Origin: Thozetella sp. PMI_491
Lineage: Eukaryota > Ascomycota > Sordariomycetes > Chaetosphaeriales > Chaetosphaeriaceae
Reading direction: 5' to 3'
Length of the DNA stretch: 64,000 bases
Assembly (NCBI GenBank): GCA_021432635.1
Contig: MU270038.1
Span: forward strand, 496,001 to 560,000
Shown here in pieces: positions 45,330 to 57,625 of this stretch. The position numbers and the translations under genes are program-made. Under the pieces are notes generated by a model. The model saw nothing but the letters and a program-made list of their open reading frames with translations. It did not search any database and had not been told where the DNA came from. Each line of letters starts with the position of its first letter. Positions within the stretch are counted from its first letter, which is position 1.

Positions 45330-46373
45330 ATGTTTCGCCCAAGATTAAGAATACCACGGGTTCCCCGAGTCAGCGCAGTCCAGCCCGCTGCTCGACGGTG
45401 GAAGCACCACATCCCGAGCCTCAACTACGACATCAAGGATGGCATCCCACGCTTCCTCTCGCCGCCTGCCGTAGGCATCGCGTGGAGCGACTACATGACA
45501 TTGATGATCGAGAAGCTCAACAACATGACTGCTGGTGCGTATTGGCTCTAGCTCTCCGCGGTGGCAAGCTCTAGGATCGGTTTCGTCAGACCTGTCCAGT
45601 TCTGCGGCCGCTCGGCGAGCTCGACGGCCTCGCCTATTGAGCTCTCCCCTTTGCGACAGAGCTTCGCTCGGCGCTAACTATGGCTCTCTTCCACAGGCAC
45701 ACAGCACGAGAACAAGGATGTCAAGCAGATTGTCATGGCCACGGCGCGCGAGCCCCTTGAGGCAGCGCTCTTCAACCACGCGAGCATGGCGCACAACAAC
45801 CACTTCTTTTTCGAGCGGCTCTCTCCCGCCCCTGTCCCCATCCCCGCGCCCCTCAAGGCCTCGCTCGAGCGCTCTTTTGGCTCCATGGAGACCCTCCGAC
45901 AGCAGTTCATCGTTACGGCCGCCGCCATGTTCGGTCCGGGCTTCGTCTGGCTGGTACGCACCCGTGAGGCGGCTAGCGGCCAGGCGGAGACCTTCCGCAT
46001 TCTAACCACCTATCTGGCCGGCACGCCGTACCCGGGTGCCCATTGGCGTCAGCAGCCTGTCGACATGAACACGGTCGGCGGCGTCACCCCGGAGGGCCGC
46101 GCTGGTGCCGAGCGCTACTTCGACCGGACCGCCAACGCCTACTCAGCCGCCGGGCTATCAGCAGCCGCGAACGAGGACCGCGCGCCGGGCGGCGTCAAGC
46201 TCTGGCCCGTGTTGTGCTTGAACACGTGGGAGCACGTGTGGCTGCGCGATTACGGTATCGGCCAGAGCGGCATGGGCGGCAAGGTCGCGTATGCGGAGGC
46301 GTGGTGGAACGCCATTGACTGGCAGGTCGTGAACGACACCGCCAAGATCGACCGGAAGCAAATGGGAGTTTGA
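45330..46373 (+). CDS. Mitochondrial small-subunit ribosomal protein, SOD-like (mS42/mS43)
   Basis: Exons 45330-45534 and 45697-46373 give 293 residues. Fungal mS42 (Rsm26) and mS43 (Mrp1) derive from Fe/Mn superoxide dismutase and sit as a pair in the mitoribosome small subunit. The start MFRPRLRIPRVPRVSAVQPA is a basic mitochondrial targeting sequence. SOD-like blocks follow: FNHASMAHNNHFFFERL, the GSMETLRQQFIVTAAAMFGP loop and LNTWEHVWLRDYG. In true SODs the last motif is D-x-W-E-H-A-Y; here the metal-binding Asp is Asn, so enzyme activity is unlikely. Which of the two paralogues this is was not resolved. Confidence 0.87.
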
Positions 46374-47067
46374 GATCAGTCTCTATTGAGCTCGGGCGAA
46401 CCGCTGGTTGTAAGATAGAAGCAGATGCTCAAAGAGGACCTCGCTCGTTGCTTTAAAAGCCAGTCGGCACAGCATGCTAGAGATGGAGAAAAAAAAACAG
46501 ATGTATCACTAGTGGTGTACAAGACTTTGTATATGGAATACAAAAGAATATAGGGCCCGGCGCCGAGGCTCATCTCCTTTCTCCTCGCTCTATCAATGGC
46601 CAGATGTAGAGAACTATGTTCACCAGACAACCGTAATGACTCCATCTTAGCTAGGTTAGTTCGGCGGCAGTACAAGAGAACGAACGGTCCAAGTGTAGTT
46701 GATTTGCTTTTATTGTAGACACTACTTAATATTGCCCCAATTTTGTTGATAGCAAGGAGCGTGTGGTCATGAAAAAGCAGTGGCTACTTCGTTCATCCAA
46801 ACCCAAACCATCAACCGTCATCAGCATTGCTACCTTGCCTGTATCGTCAAGCCAAAAAAAAAAGCCAAATGCGCCCGCCCATGCAAGTACCGCAGAGAAA
46901 AGAGAAAAGCAGAATGGTATCGTAGAACGATAAGGAAAGGAGTGTACAGAATGGAAGAGAATATTGAGCTCATCCATGTGTGTGAGGTTGAGTAAGGTAG
47001 GGGGTAGAGAAGAAGAGCGAATTGCAAAAGGCCCTCCGTGGTGTTAATAGATAGATATCCGCTCCGC
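46374..47067. other. Intergenic between convergent mitoribosomal and SAM-PH genes
   Basis: 694 bases, AT-richer than average, shared 3' flanks. No gene supported. Confidence 0.5.
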
Positions 47068-49606
47068 TTAGATCATGTTCCCATTCACGCTGACCTCGAA
47101 GCCCTCGCCCTTCTGCTTCAGGGCTTTGGCGAGCATCAGCTCGCGCATCCAGTCGATCCGCTCATCGCGGCTCCGGACGGCGAAGTGATGTGTCTTGCCG
47201 GTGCCGTTGGCGGCGCCCTGCGGGCCGGGAGTTCCGCTAGACGACGAGCTGACGCCGAGAGCGCTGCTGACGATGCCGGGTAGGGCGCTTTCCCGCTTGC
47301 GCAGGCGGACGCCGCCCTTCTGGTCCTGAGGGATCAGCTGGAAGCTGAAGGCCGCGACGTCATTCTTGTCGCCGCTGTCGCGCCGGATGTGCATGGCCTT
47401 GAAGGCGGCGTTGAGCTTGTTCGTGCTGGCGGCGCCGCTGCAGGCAATGGCGTAGTCGTCGATGTCTATATACTCGAGCGTCTTCTTGTTGGCGCTGGCG
47501 GCGTCCTTGTGCATAGTGAGGCGCGTGCCGCGCAGGGTGAAGTAGTGCTCGTGCCACTCGTGACGCAGCATCTTAGTCTTCCGCTTCTTCATCAAGCCCT
47601 GGTAGCCGATGGCGCTGCCGTCCGTCATGTCGCTGGTCTTATCCGACGGCGGTGACGCCCGACCGGGGTGGATGACACCAGTGGCGCCGGAGAAAGGCGC
47701 GATGGCCGTCTCCTGAATGCCGCGACCACCTTGCGTCCAGGGGTACTGTACGCGGGGAGGTGCCTGCAGGGGCCGGCTGTTGTTGAGGCGCTGGGCGAAG
47801 GACTTGGGTGACTGCTGGGCCTTGGGGATCACGATGGCGTTCTCGTCCAGAGAGGGGAGCACGGGGAAGGATGGCCGCCGGGCGGTAGCGCGGGATGCGG
47901 TACGCACGATCTGTGGGCGGTAATTCATGTCCGGAGGGACAGACTGGGAGGCGTCGCGAGCAACTGGCCCAAGGTTCACGTTGGTAACCGGTACGTCCAT
48001 GTCGGAGAAGGGAGTGCCGAAACGGTAGGGCGCGGTGGGAGTGACCTCGTCCTGCGCCGGCGAAGCATCCGCCGTCTCCCGGTACGGGATGGGGTGGGCT
48101 GATGCGGGCTGACGCTGCGAGATGGCTGGCGCGTTGGTCGGGATCGCAAGCTTGGGGAGACCTCGAAGTCCCTGGTGAGGGGCGGCCGGCGCGGGAGGCG
48201 CCGGTGCATGCGACGAGGCCGGGAAGATCTCGAAGGGTGGAGTGGGGGGGACCTCGCTGGAGGTGGCCAGGTGCTGGTGCTGGAACTGGAGGAACTGCCG
48301 GACGTTGTCCTGGGGATCCCGCGACTGGACGCCGGCGAGTAGGGCCTCTTGGAGGTACTGGAGAGGGGGGAGGTTGTCAGGGCCCATGACATCTGACGAG
48401 GCCACGACGGATGGGATGGCATCCGAGACGGGACGGAAGAAGTCATCATCGGTCTTAATGGCGTCGGCGGTCCCCGGGTTGCCCGGATCCCCGGCGACCA
48501 TGATGGTGCCTTCCTCGACATTGATGAATGGGTGGTCCTTCTTGAAGGCATCGATCATGCGCTGGTTCCTCTTCCACTTGGCGCAGTTCCGGCCCTTGGA
48601 GCAGTTGTGCGGCTTGGGCATCATCTGCTCAATGCCGACGATGGAGACGGACTCGAGTGGCGAGATGACGTCGTTGATCTTCGGCCGTGGCTTGTTCTTG
48701 CTCGGACGCCGCTTCGGCATGTTGGCGACCTCTTCTTGCTGTTGCCTCTCCTGCTGTACCGCGCGGGCCGGCTCATCGTCGATGGGTGTGTCGGGCTGCA
48801 CCTCGGCGCGGCGCCCGTTCCTCATGAGGTGGACCTCCTCCCAGATCTTGGTCCGCACGCCGAACGAGGGAATACCGAGCTCCTTGAGATCCTCAAATCG
48901 GAGGGTGATCAGGATAGCACCGGTGATATCGTTCTCTACGAACCGCTCTGCGGAAGTGATCTCAATGCCTGCATTGAGCATCCATTGCGCCACCTTTTCG
49001 GGCGTCCAGTCTGCCAAGGTCTTAGAGTCAAGTTCCTCGTCCGTGAAGCGGAACGGGCCTGCCGGGGTCTTCTTCCTCGGCAGCGGGGTGAGGTGAATGG
49101 CAGGTGCAAACTGGTAGGCAGCTTGCTTCTCCACCTTCGGCGTGATGGGTGACAACGAGAGGGCATGCTGATACTCAATCGAGTGTGCAGTCGACATGGA
49201 GCTCCGGAACAGATGTGGTCCTTTTGGGCCCTCCACCGGTTGCAATTCCGCAGGGAACGGAAACGCCCCCCCTGGGAAGCGGCTCGTCGATCTGGGGGTT
49301 TGCACTTCATCGTATGACGACAGGGTCGTTATACTGGGCTGCCCCGACTGCGGAATAGTCAGCAAGGAACAGTACAGGAGCCGGCTGGCCGAGCACGGAA
49401 CGGGGCCTGTTACATACCGAATTTATGCTCACGCGAGGCGAGTTCTCGCCGTCCTCAAATTCGCTGACGATTTCGTCGTCGTCCATCTCCCAGTCTGTGC
49501 CCATGAACTCGGTATGCACTGATGGCTGCGAGCTCGTAGGGCGTTCGGGCTTGGTCGTCGACCTCAAACTGAAGAAGGTGTCCCGCATGCGTGACTTCTC
49601 CATCAT
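47068..49606 (-). CDS. SAM and PH domain protein (Boi/Pob1-like, no SH3 seen)
   Basis: Exons 49606-49418 and 49347-47068 give 822 residues. The SAM domain (LADWTPEKVAQWMLNAGIE ... ELGIPSFGVRTKIWEEV) lies near residues 165-235. A PH domain closes the protein (GLMKKRKTKMLRHEWHEHYF ... DERIDWMRELMLAKALK), starting about 180 residues from the end. Between them are disordered Pro-rich segments and a conserved-looking basic Cys patch (NCSKGRNCAKWKRN). Boi1/2 and Pob1 have this SAM-PH order and act at growing tips with Cdc42 and exocytosis, but they start with an SH3 domain, not visible here. An extra upstream exon cannot be excluded. It shares its 9.8-kb upstream region with pro1. Confidence 0.85.
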
Positions 49607-52422
49607 TTCCCGCCGGGGCTGCTCGTAAGAGCTCACCGCCCGCCCGATAGATTCCTATAGACCTCATGTTGGCTCCGTTCCTTTCTCTCTTTCTCTCTCT
49701 CCATCGCTCGGTGCTGTCAATTGGCGCGGGGTGACGTACCATTTTGTGTTTCTCGACTTCCGTCGCACTTTGTAACCCCGCAAAGAGGCGATTATAGGGA
49801 GAGGGGAAGATATGCCTCTGTGCGTGTGTCTGTGTGTTTGTGCGTGCCTGTGTAAATGTACTGTCACTCGGTCTTGCCGTTGCCGGCGATCGCTGTCTAC
49901 GCCAGGGTGGATGGAGAGGGCCAGCTTTGTAAGGGGGTATAAACAAGAACGCTGAGACGACGGTTAGGAAACAGATATAGGAGAATGCATCCAGGGACAG
50001 CCGCTATATGCCGCTGCGATCACAGGGGAATGCCAAATCGAGGAAAGGAAAGGATCTCGGGGAGAAGCGCGGGCGGCTACGAGACGCTTATGTATGGTAG
50101 GTGTAGCAGTCGCAGGTGTGCGAAGGTCAGGTAGGCGGTAGGCGGTAGGCGTGATATGCAAGACAACTAACTAGCAGCTACCTAGATACAACCGTCACAA
50201 TGTGACTTTGCATGCTTGTGAATTAACCGCACAGGTAGGGGGGCGGGGCAGGGCACTGGGGATCCCCCCTGTGGCCTGTGGGCTATGACCTGTCGGAAAC
50301 TGTGGTACGCTACTCGATGACTTCCTCGCTCCCGAGAGCGGAGAGCTGCTGCTCTGGGGGCAAGAGAAGAGGTGATGGGCACCAAAGTGCCGGGGGGCGG
50401 AAGGCGGCAGGGAAGGGGGAGGGGGGGAGAGGAGGAGTCGTGGCCTGGGAGCGATCACCTCTGCCTCGTCAGCAGGCCATCAGCAGGTCGCTGGGGCCAT
50501 TTTTGGCCGGCTTTGGGCACCTCTGGCGGGCTACGGACTCCTTCAGGGGATAATTATAGCACTCTACTGCGTGTGAACGCGTGTGAAGGCTGCGCCTGGG
50601 CAGCAGGAGCAGGCGGTTAAGTCGTGGAAAGTCGATGGCTGGTTGGGCAGCCGAGGGCAACGGGGGAGGGGGAAGAGGCGGGGGAGACAGGGAACTGGAA
50701 GGGAGGGGGGGGCCACGGCGAGTAAAGCGTGGCCTAGAGGCACAGGAGAGCACATCGCTGCATGAAAAAGTCTCGACATGCTGGAGGACTCGGCCCATTG
50801 AAGGCGCGAAGGGACGTTGAGAGGGCGGTTCTGGGCAACGATTGGCCCAAAAACATGCCGTGCTACCAGCGACACTAACACCCCATTGGCCGATTATTGG
50901 AAAATCGCTAAAGCTAGCTCTCTAAGCGCCGGCTGTCCTCCGCTCGCCCCCCATCTGACAGGGGGGGAAGGCAGCGACTTTCCCCTCCAGGGATATCGGA
51001 ACGGAAGGGTCACCCTTGTCGTTTAGTGGTGGGGTGCCGCCCGAGGCGGGTCGTTAGCAAGGGTCCCCCTCCCCCCCTCCAACCCCGAGTACAGCGCGAG
51101 CGCGAGGGCGAGTCTTCCCGCCCTCCTCGCCCGCCCCCCGCCCGCAGCTGCTGCCCCTCCCGGCTCACTCCCTGCTCTCAAACGGCCGCTTTCGACTTGA
51201 CAATGGGGCCAACTGCGAACCTGCGTTCTCAGACCCTCTCGCCTTGCAGTTGCAGACGTAGGCGTTTGTCGGTCGTACTCCCACGCCGACTCTTGGGGAC
51301 ACCCATCATGGTGCATATGCGCACGGCTCGCACATGCGGGCCCGAGAAGCCATCCTCGTCCCCATTCGTTCGTGGAGGACGGCTCGATGGCATCCGGCAG
51401 CTTTTTGGCTCCATGGAAGCTCTCCCCGAGGCGGAAGGGCTAGCCAGAGGCGCCAAGACGCAGTGCTGGCCCTGGGGGCCTTCGCGAGCATGCCACGGCA
51501 TGCGTGCGGTGCAGCAGCGGCACCGTGGCCCGTTGCGATAGAGCCCATCTGTCTTCCCCCCATGCCATCTTGCAGGTTCGCGTGGGGTTGCGGCGCCCAG
51601 CGCCGAGGATGGCTCTGCTGTGGGGAGCTCTGTCTCTCGCATCGCATCTCCCCATCGCGCAACCGACCGGGAGTGGTCTCACCGGACGCATGGAGATAGT
51701 GCCCGGAAAGTCTCTTCACGAGCAATCCTCCCGAGTCGGTGAGCATGCCCAGCCAAGCCAGTGCAGCAGGGGGTCGGCGAGGTCACGCCTCGGGCAGTCA
51801 ATCCCTTTGCTAGCCGGACCGTTCCATAGCTTCGCGAGCGGCCGGAAGTCAATCTGCCCAACACCCAACCATCGCCGTTGGCATGCCAGATCCCTCGCTG
51901 GCTACGGCAGGTCTCCGGGCTGCGATTGGTCCAGCCTGAGGTGTCGTCGAGCCATGGGGCATCTCCGGTCTGCGGAGGGAGGGGGGGTGTGGCGTAGACG
52001 GGGAGGGTGTGAGGTGCTCTGGGGTTACCGATCCGAGAGAGAGCGTTCTGGCCCCTGGAGCGCGCCGGTCTGCTTCATCAATTCGGGGTGTCAAATCGAG
52101 CTCAAGATCCTGCCGATCGCTCCCATCGCGACCAATCGGCCAAACTGGGCGAGTTTGGCAATCCGAAAAGACCCTTTTCCCCCTCGCCCTCGTGCCTTCC
52201 GTGGTTGGGCAAAGACGGTGACCGCGGCCGTCACCGCCTTGCCCAATGGCTTAGGGCGACGGCTTAAGCGTGACCCCGGCCGCGCACATGACGTGTGGAA
52301 CATGGCCCTGGATGGCCCTGAAGACAGCACCTCTCCGCTAGAAAGGCCGAGAAGCTGAGCCCGCATTGGACCCCAACTGCGGTCAGCTGCCGTCGGGCAT
52401 TGACGACTTGGGGGTCTCTTCC

Positions 52423-52445
52423 ACGGAGCCACGGAGCCACGGAGC
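52423..52445. repeat. CACGGAGC direct repeat, 3 copies
   Basis: Three near-contiguous 8-bp units. Confidence 0.75.
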
Positions 52446-54710
52446 CAGCCCGGGTCGATTGGCGGAGAGCGGATGCCATCTGGCCCGATGCCTTCCTGAT
52501 TCCATAGATTCCCTCTTCCCCGCAGTCCGTGTCTCTGCTTCCCGCCCCTCGTCCCGCCGAGCACAAATTTTTTGAGACATTTTGGAGATGGAACGAGGCG
52601 GGCCTGCAGTTGAGGTGATGCAGGGTGTCTAGGAGGTAGGTAGTACTGAGTATAACCAGCCTCCCGGGGACTTAGTCGCGCCGCCCCATTTCCTTAGCTA
52701 AGGTAAGCCTGACGGTGCCCCCCTCACCTCGGTCGCAGTCTGAGTCTGGCAGGTTGACTAGACTAGAAAATGCCCCCACGTGTCTCTAAGTCGAGAGTTG
52801 AAGACGAACCGCAACCGAACCCCGCCGCTGGCAAGCGAACACTAGTCAGTCCCGCTAGGTAGTAGCCCCAGAAAAAAAAAATAAGAAAATGCAAAGCCAA
52901 CGTAGGCAGCGGGTTCCATTGTGACGCATTCGAACGTTGTCGAAACTTGTGCACTTTTGGTCGAGATCCACGAGATGGCACTAGGGATGCAGGAGCTACG
53001 GCAGCGTCCCGTCGTTGCGTCGAGCTACATCGTCCACTCAGCTCATACCTTGGCCCATTCGATCGTTCCTCGCCGCATCGCATCCCTGCTTGGCCGCCAA
53101 TGAGTCAAGAAAACCGGGCAGCTCCCCTACCCGGGGCCTCGTGAGCTCCTCGCATCGTGACATCGCATCCCTCGATGCCTTCAAACAGGGTCAAACAGGG
53201 AGCTGATACCGCGCGCTCACTCACCGACAGTTCGGGGGCCACGACGGTTCGATCTTGATTGCCATGACGATGGAATAAAGGCATTAGTCACGCGTGATAG
53301 CCGCCCCCAAAGGAGCCGCATCCATGGCCGCGAATGTGCGCATTGCTTCTGGCCGTTGATTCAGCTAGCGGCGACTTTCGTCGCCGTCCGGCCGCCATGT
53401 GGCATTTGCAAATGACATAGTCTCTCGCCAGTGCCAAGTTGCGGTCAGCGATTCTACATCCATGTCCGGCACAGCGTATGACACAGCAGTTCCACCGGGT
53501 TTGCTGGCACAGGGAGCGCATGCAGAGACCCGGCACCACTGGTATGCGCTGGACTGCCTCCGGGTCCGAGGGCGTTCGGGCATCGGGCCTCTCCCATCAT
53601 GGCTTCGGATGATTTGGAATGGCTACGGATTTGTGTGCAAAATTCTGCGCTGGGGGAGGGGGTAGGAGCCGAGGCGCCCCCTCTAAGCCCCGACTCACCT
53701 TCGCACAGAGGCTACTGGTCGAGAACCCCGGAGTGCAATGGTCGGTGAGGGTGGCGGTGGGCCACACGCTCGTGTTCAGCCCCGTCAATGCTCGCTTGCG
53801 CGTCCGCCGCTGTTTTCCGAAGGGGACTGACTGCTTCTGCCAAATTGAAACACGCGCAGTCTAGACACCACTACGCCGCCCTCGCTCGCTAGCAGATCGC
53901 CCGAGGAGCAACGGCCTAAGTGCCGTGCCGCCGCCGACGAAGGACCAAAGCCCTTTCTTTCACATGACGAGAAGCTAATGCGAGCCTGAGACCGGTAATG
54001 GAGGGTTGATTCACAAGCGACGTCGTGGTGAAGGTGGTTTGGAGGTGTGAATGGTCGAGGCGGCTCCCGACTTCACCCAGGCCCGGCCGACAGTTGAGAA
54101 GGGCGGCCGAATGGGGTCGCAGGACTCTTACTTTTCGAGAATGCAGGTAATCATCCGCACAGCGCGCTGCAGCAGTCTGTGCTTCTGGCTTGCCTTGCGC
54201 AATTGGGGGCAGCATTATTGATGTGATATTGGGCCCGCCCTTGACGCCCCTTCCTCCACACTGCCGGCCTTATCAGCTACCTTCCGCTTGAAGTGACGAG
54301 CTCGAGCATCCCGGCCCTTCTCCGCACCTTGTGATCTGTCATCTCGTCCTGTGTGCTTCGTGCTGCAGCAAACCTTCTTTTCCATGACTGGCATTGAGTG
54401 ATCAGCCCAGGCTTGTCCGGGGCCTCAGCTTGGCCCGAGTGCAGACCGGGGGGCGTAGGGAAGGGGGAGGGGCTAACGGGGGGGGGAATGCCCTATCGCC
54501 CCTCTCCGGGGGCCTCATGAATGTGAATATGTGATCCCGAAAGGGTCGCTGCCGGTTGACAAAAGCGGCGGCCGGACTAGGGCAACGTTGCTCCCCGCCG
54601 TCCGCGGCGATGCAGAGTCGCAATCCGCAGGGCATCGTTTTGATGAGAACCACGCTGTGGTCGTGGGGTATCACCATTTGTCACCATCGACCATGCCCAA
54701 TGGGGCTGTG

Positions 54711-54740
54711 GTTGTAAGGGTTGTAAGGGTTGTAAGGGGT
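54711..54740. repeat. GGTTGTAAG direct repeat, 3 copies
   Basis: Three units of 9-10 bp in tandem, followed by a degenerate end. Confidence 0.8.
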
Positions 54741-55823
54741 TCTTGTGCAGAGGCTTGGGGCCATCCGACCATCATGCTCGCGCCGTTCTCCCGCCCTCGC
54801 AGCGCAGAGGGAAGGGGCCCTGGTAAGTGGGCACGGTCCCGCGGAAGCCAGGGTGATGATGTCGATCCACGGTGCCCTGGCGGGAAGTGCGGGAGGGGAT
54901 CCTGTTCATCTGCTCTCTTTTTGCTATGCGATGCGATGGTCCCCGCAAGCATTGAACGCCACGAGATTGCAGAGCCAAGGAGCGAGGGTGACCAGAGGGC
55001 TGAAAGACGCAAAGGTCGCATCGATGAGGTGTTTCTTAGAGGCACCCCCATCCCCGCTGCTCGCGCTCGCGCAAAACGTTCTGTCGGCCCGGAGGGATAG
55101 TACGGAGAAAATGTGATGATTAACCTCCCAAGAAGATCCCTAACCCGGTAGCCACCCCGGGCAAGCATATCAGCCGTCCGCTCGGCACTCCACCAGCAGC
55201 AACCATCATCCGGGTTGCCATGTCGACTGAGGGATTTGAGAAAAAAATTGAGATGCCCTCCCCTCTCTCAAGACCCGCGCCGAGAGAACCCCTGGAACGG
55301 TCGTGTAACCGGCGCATATTGCAGGTGTAGGATGTCATGAATTGCTGATCGCCGGCATACGGCACGGAGGCTGGAGACTGGTTCTTCACCGTCGGGACCG
55401 TTGTCGGCGGCGGGTGCGTCTTTGTTTTAGCCCGAGGACAAACACCCTCTCCACCAGCCACCGACATTGGCTCGCCATAACCCTTGGTTGGCCAACTACG
55501 ACCCAACTGGACCAACCGAACCAACTGGACCAACTACGAGCCAGCTACGAGCCAAACGGGCTGCTACGAGACATCTAAGCCGATGCAAACCAACAGGGTC
55601 AGCGATATCAATTACATAGAATTGATAGCATCGACATCTTGTCTGAATCGCTTCTCGCCCGTGAATGAAAGGCTAATTACCTTACCTCCACCACTGGGGT
55701 GGGCCGTTGCGAGGTTTTCTATCTGATTGGCTAGGAGCAAAACGCGTGTGGAATATCGAAGGTACGGAGTACTGTTTGGAAGCTTGGGAAGTGCGAAACC
55801 GAGGTGGTCTCTTGCAAGCCAAC

Positions 55824-56110
55824 GGCTCACCCTGCCGGTGAGCCAACGCCTCGTGGTCGAGTTAACAAAAAAGCCAAATTAGCACCGAGTCGAAAGAGGG
55901 CTAATTTGGCCGAGATTGCCGGCTGAACATGTAAAGTGGGTTAATTTTAGAAAAATTAGCCCACATGTGAGTTGGCCGACCTGGTGCAGATATTGGGGCG
56001 GCTAGTGGTGACGGGCCTTGCAGAATATTGGGATAATTAGGGCGAACTATTTTCTGCTAATTTGCCCAAGAATAGAATCCAGCGCCTAATTAGCCCGAAT
56101 GATTCGGTGA
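55824..56110. repeat. Island of inverted repeats on a GGGCTAATTT theme
   Basis: Directly seen: an 8-bp hairpin GGCTCACC/GGTGAGCC (55824-55844, 5-base loop); an 11-bp perfect inverted repeat GCCAAATTAGC/GCTAATTTGGC (55873-55883 and 55900-55910); a 25-base hairpin at 55938-55962 with arms GGGTTAATTTT/AAAATTAGCCC; and further copies of the core near 56031-56044, 56056-56066 and 56084-56097. The island is AT-rich within GC-rich flanks. It could be a decayed non-coding DNA transposon fragment or a cluster of homeodomain-like TAATT sites. Confidence 0.7.
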
Positions 56111-57185
56111 GGCCCAAGACCGACCTTCCTTCCAGCGCCTCGTGAGTGAGCGGGTGTACATGTTTGCTGCGTGCCTAGGTAGTACATCGGCAACCTTCCC
56201 ACCATAGATCCCCGTTAGCGAGGTACCTTGCTCGCAGGACACTGCAGGCAAGTAGTGACTACGAGGAGGACTAGAGATGAAGTTTCAACAAGCGCCGTCT
56301 GCTGGCCTCCTTCATCTGGCCGATATCCACCAGAATCGCCTCTATATCTTGAAGGTCCCCCGGGACGCTGCGGTCTGTGTTTTTTTTGCTCTTTCTCTCA
56401 AGTGCTCTTGCGAAGAGCCGAGTCGTGCTCGCCCAACGCCACCACCTGAGATACGCGCAAACCCGAGGTCTAGCGCGTCGGACCAGGTTGTCCGCTATCA
56501 AGCCCCGATCGACGCGAGGTACTGTGCGGTAAGGTGACCTTGACACAAGAACCACGGCTCCTGCCGAGAACAGACCAGACCGGGGAGGGGGAAGGGAAGG
56601 GGGGGGGTAAAGGCCCTCGCTCGCATGAGGTGGAGAAGGCCGACAGGGAAGACAAAAAGGTTGGGGGTGGGAAGAAGCGAGCTACGGAAAGACTAGCTGT
56701 CAATCTTTGGCGGCAGGGGTGGACCCAGGTTCGCCAGGGACGCAAGGACCAGGCCTTGTAGACCCCGCGAAGGAACTCGTTCAAGCTCTGAGCTCCTGGT
56801 TCTTCCCGCCGTCATTGGCCTGAGCTTTGTGTGCTAGCCCCGGGATCCCTGCTCTTAGACATGCACGATCTTGACGTGAAGAGCCAATCTGAGCGCATTG
56901 CCGCCTGCGGGCCGTCTGCACGGCTGCATAAGCCGCCTAGTCGTCACACGAATCAACGTCCACAGCTGCACTTCTTCCGTAGATTGGACATCACACCATC
57001 CACACCGTCCACACCACCCACACCGGATCCCTAGGGTTTCCCATCCTGCTGCCGAGGTGCTTGCTACTGAGGTACCGCCCGGCCCCCGATTGCCTCCTGC
57101 AGACTCCTCGCAGCATCAGGCGTCGCCCCGTGGGGCGCGCCGGGTACCGCTGCTAACAACGGATTTCGCGATGATCCCTCCCCTG

Positions 57186-57200
57186 CCCCCCCCCCCCCCC
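57186..57200. repeat. Homopolymer C15
   Basis: Fifteen consecutive C on the plus strand. Confidence 0.85.
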
Positions 57201-57601
57201 TTCCCCCCGGCCTCTCAACCCATGGTGGTCCCTGCGAGCACGCCCGTGCAGACTCTGCAGGCAGAGCTGCCAGTCAGACGTCGTCATTTACCACCTTGTC
57301 CTACCACGACCATGCACGGCTCTCGACGCCGCTGCAAGCTCGGATGCCTGCCCGCGCCGGCCAGGCAAGCCAGGCCATCCACGTCAAGCGACCTCCAGTA
57401 GCCTCTGCGACTGGTTGCTTGGCTGGCCAATCCGCTCCTGACCGCTACTCAAGCGCTCTTGATTTGTAGTCCACTCAGATTTGGCAGTCCACACGCTGGG
57501 GTCTCAGACATGCCCCGACTTCGCTGCTCGTGGCCGAGACCAGAAGCCCCCTCCCGCGGCCTCGACCTTCTCTACCCCGAAGGCTCGGGTTTGGGGATGC
57601 G

Positions 57602-57625
57602 GAGAGAGAGAGAGAGAGAGAGAGA
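57602..57625. repeat. (GA)12 microsatellite
   Basis: Uninterrupted GA dinucleotides, about 1.8 kb upstream of the pro1 start. Confidence 0.9.

Noticed and set aside
45330-46373. Functional superoxide dismutase
   Set aside because: Mitochondrial presequence plus loss of the metal-binding Asp fit the SOD-derived mitoribosomal proteins instead.
51504-52358. 284-codon plus-strand open frame in the pro1 upstream region
   Set aside because: Low-information Arg/Ser/Pro-rich translation, heavily overlapped by minus-strand frames, no motif.
53240-53265. tRNA-like B-box (GGTTCGA...)
   Set aside because: Only a partial match, without a paired acceptor stem or A-box at the right distance.
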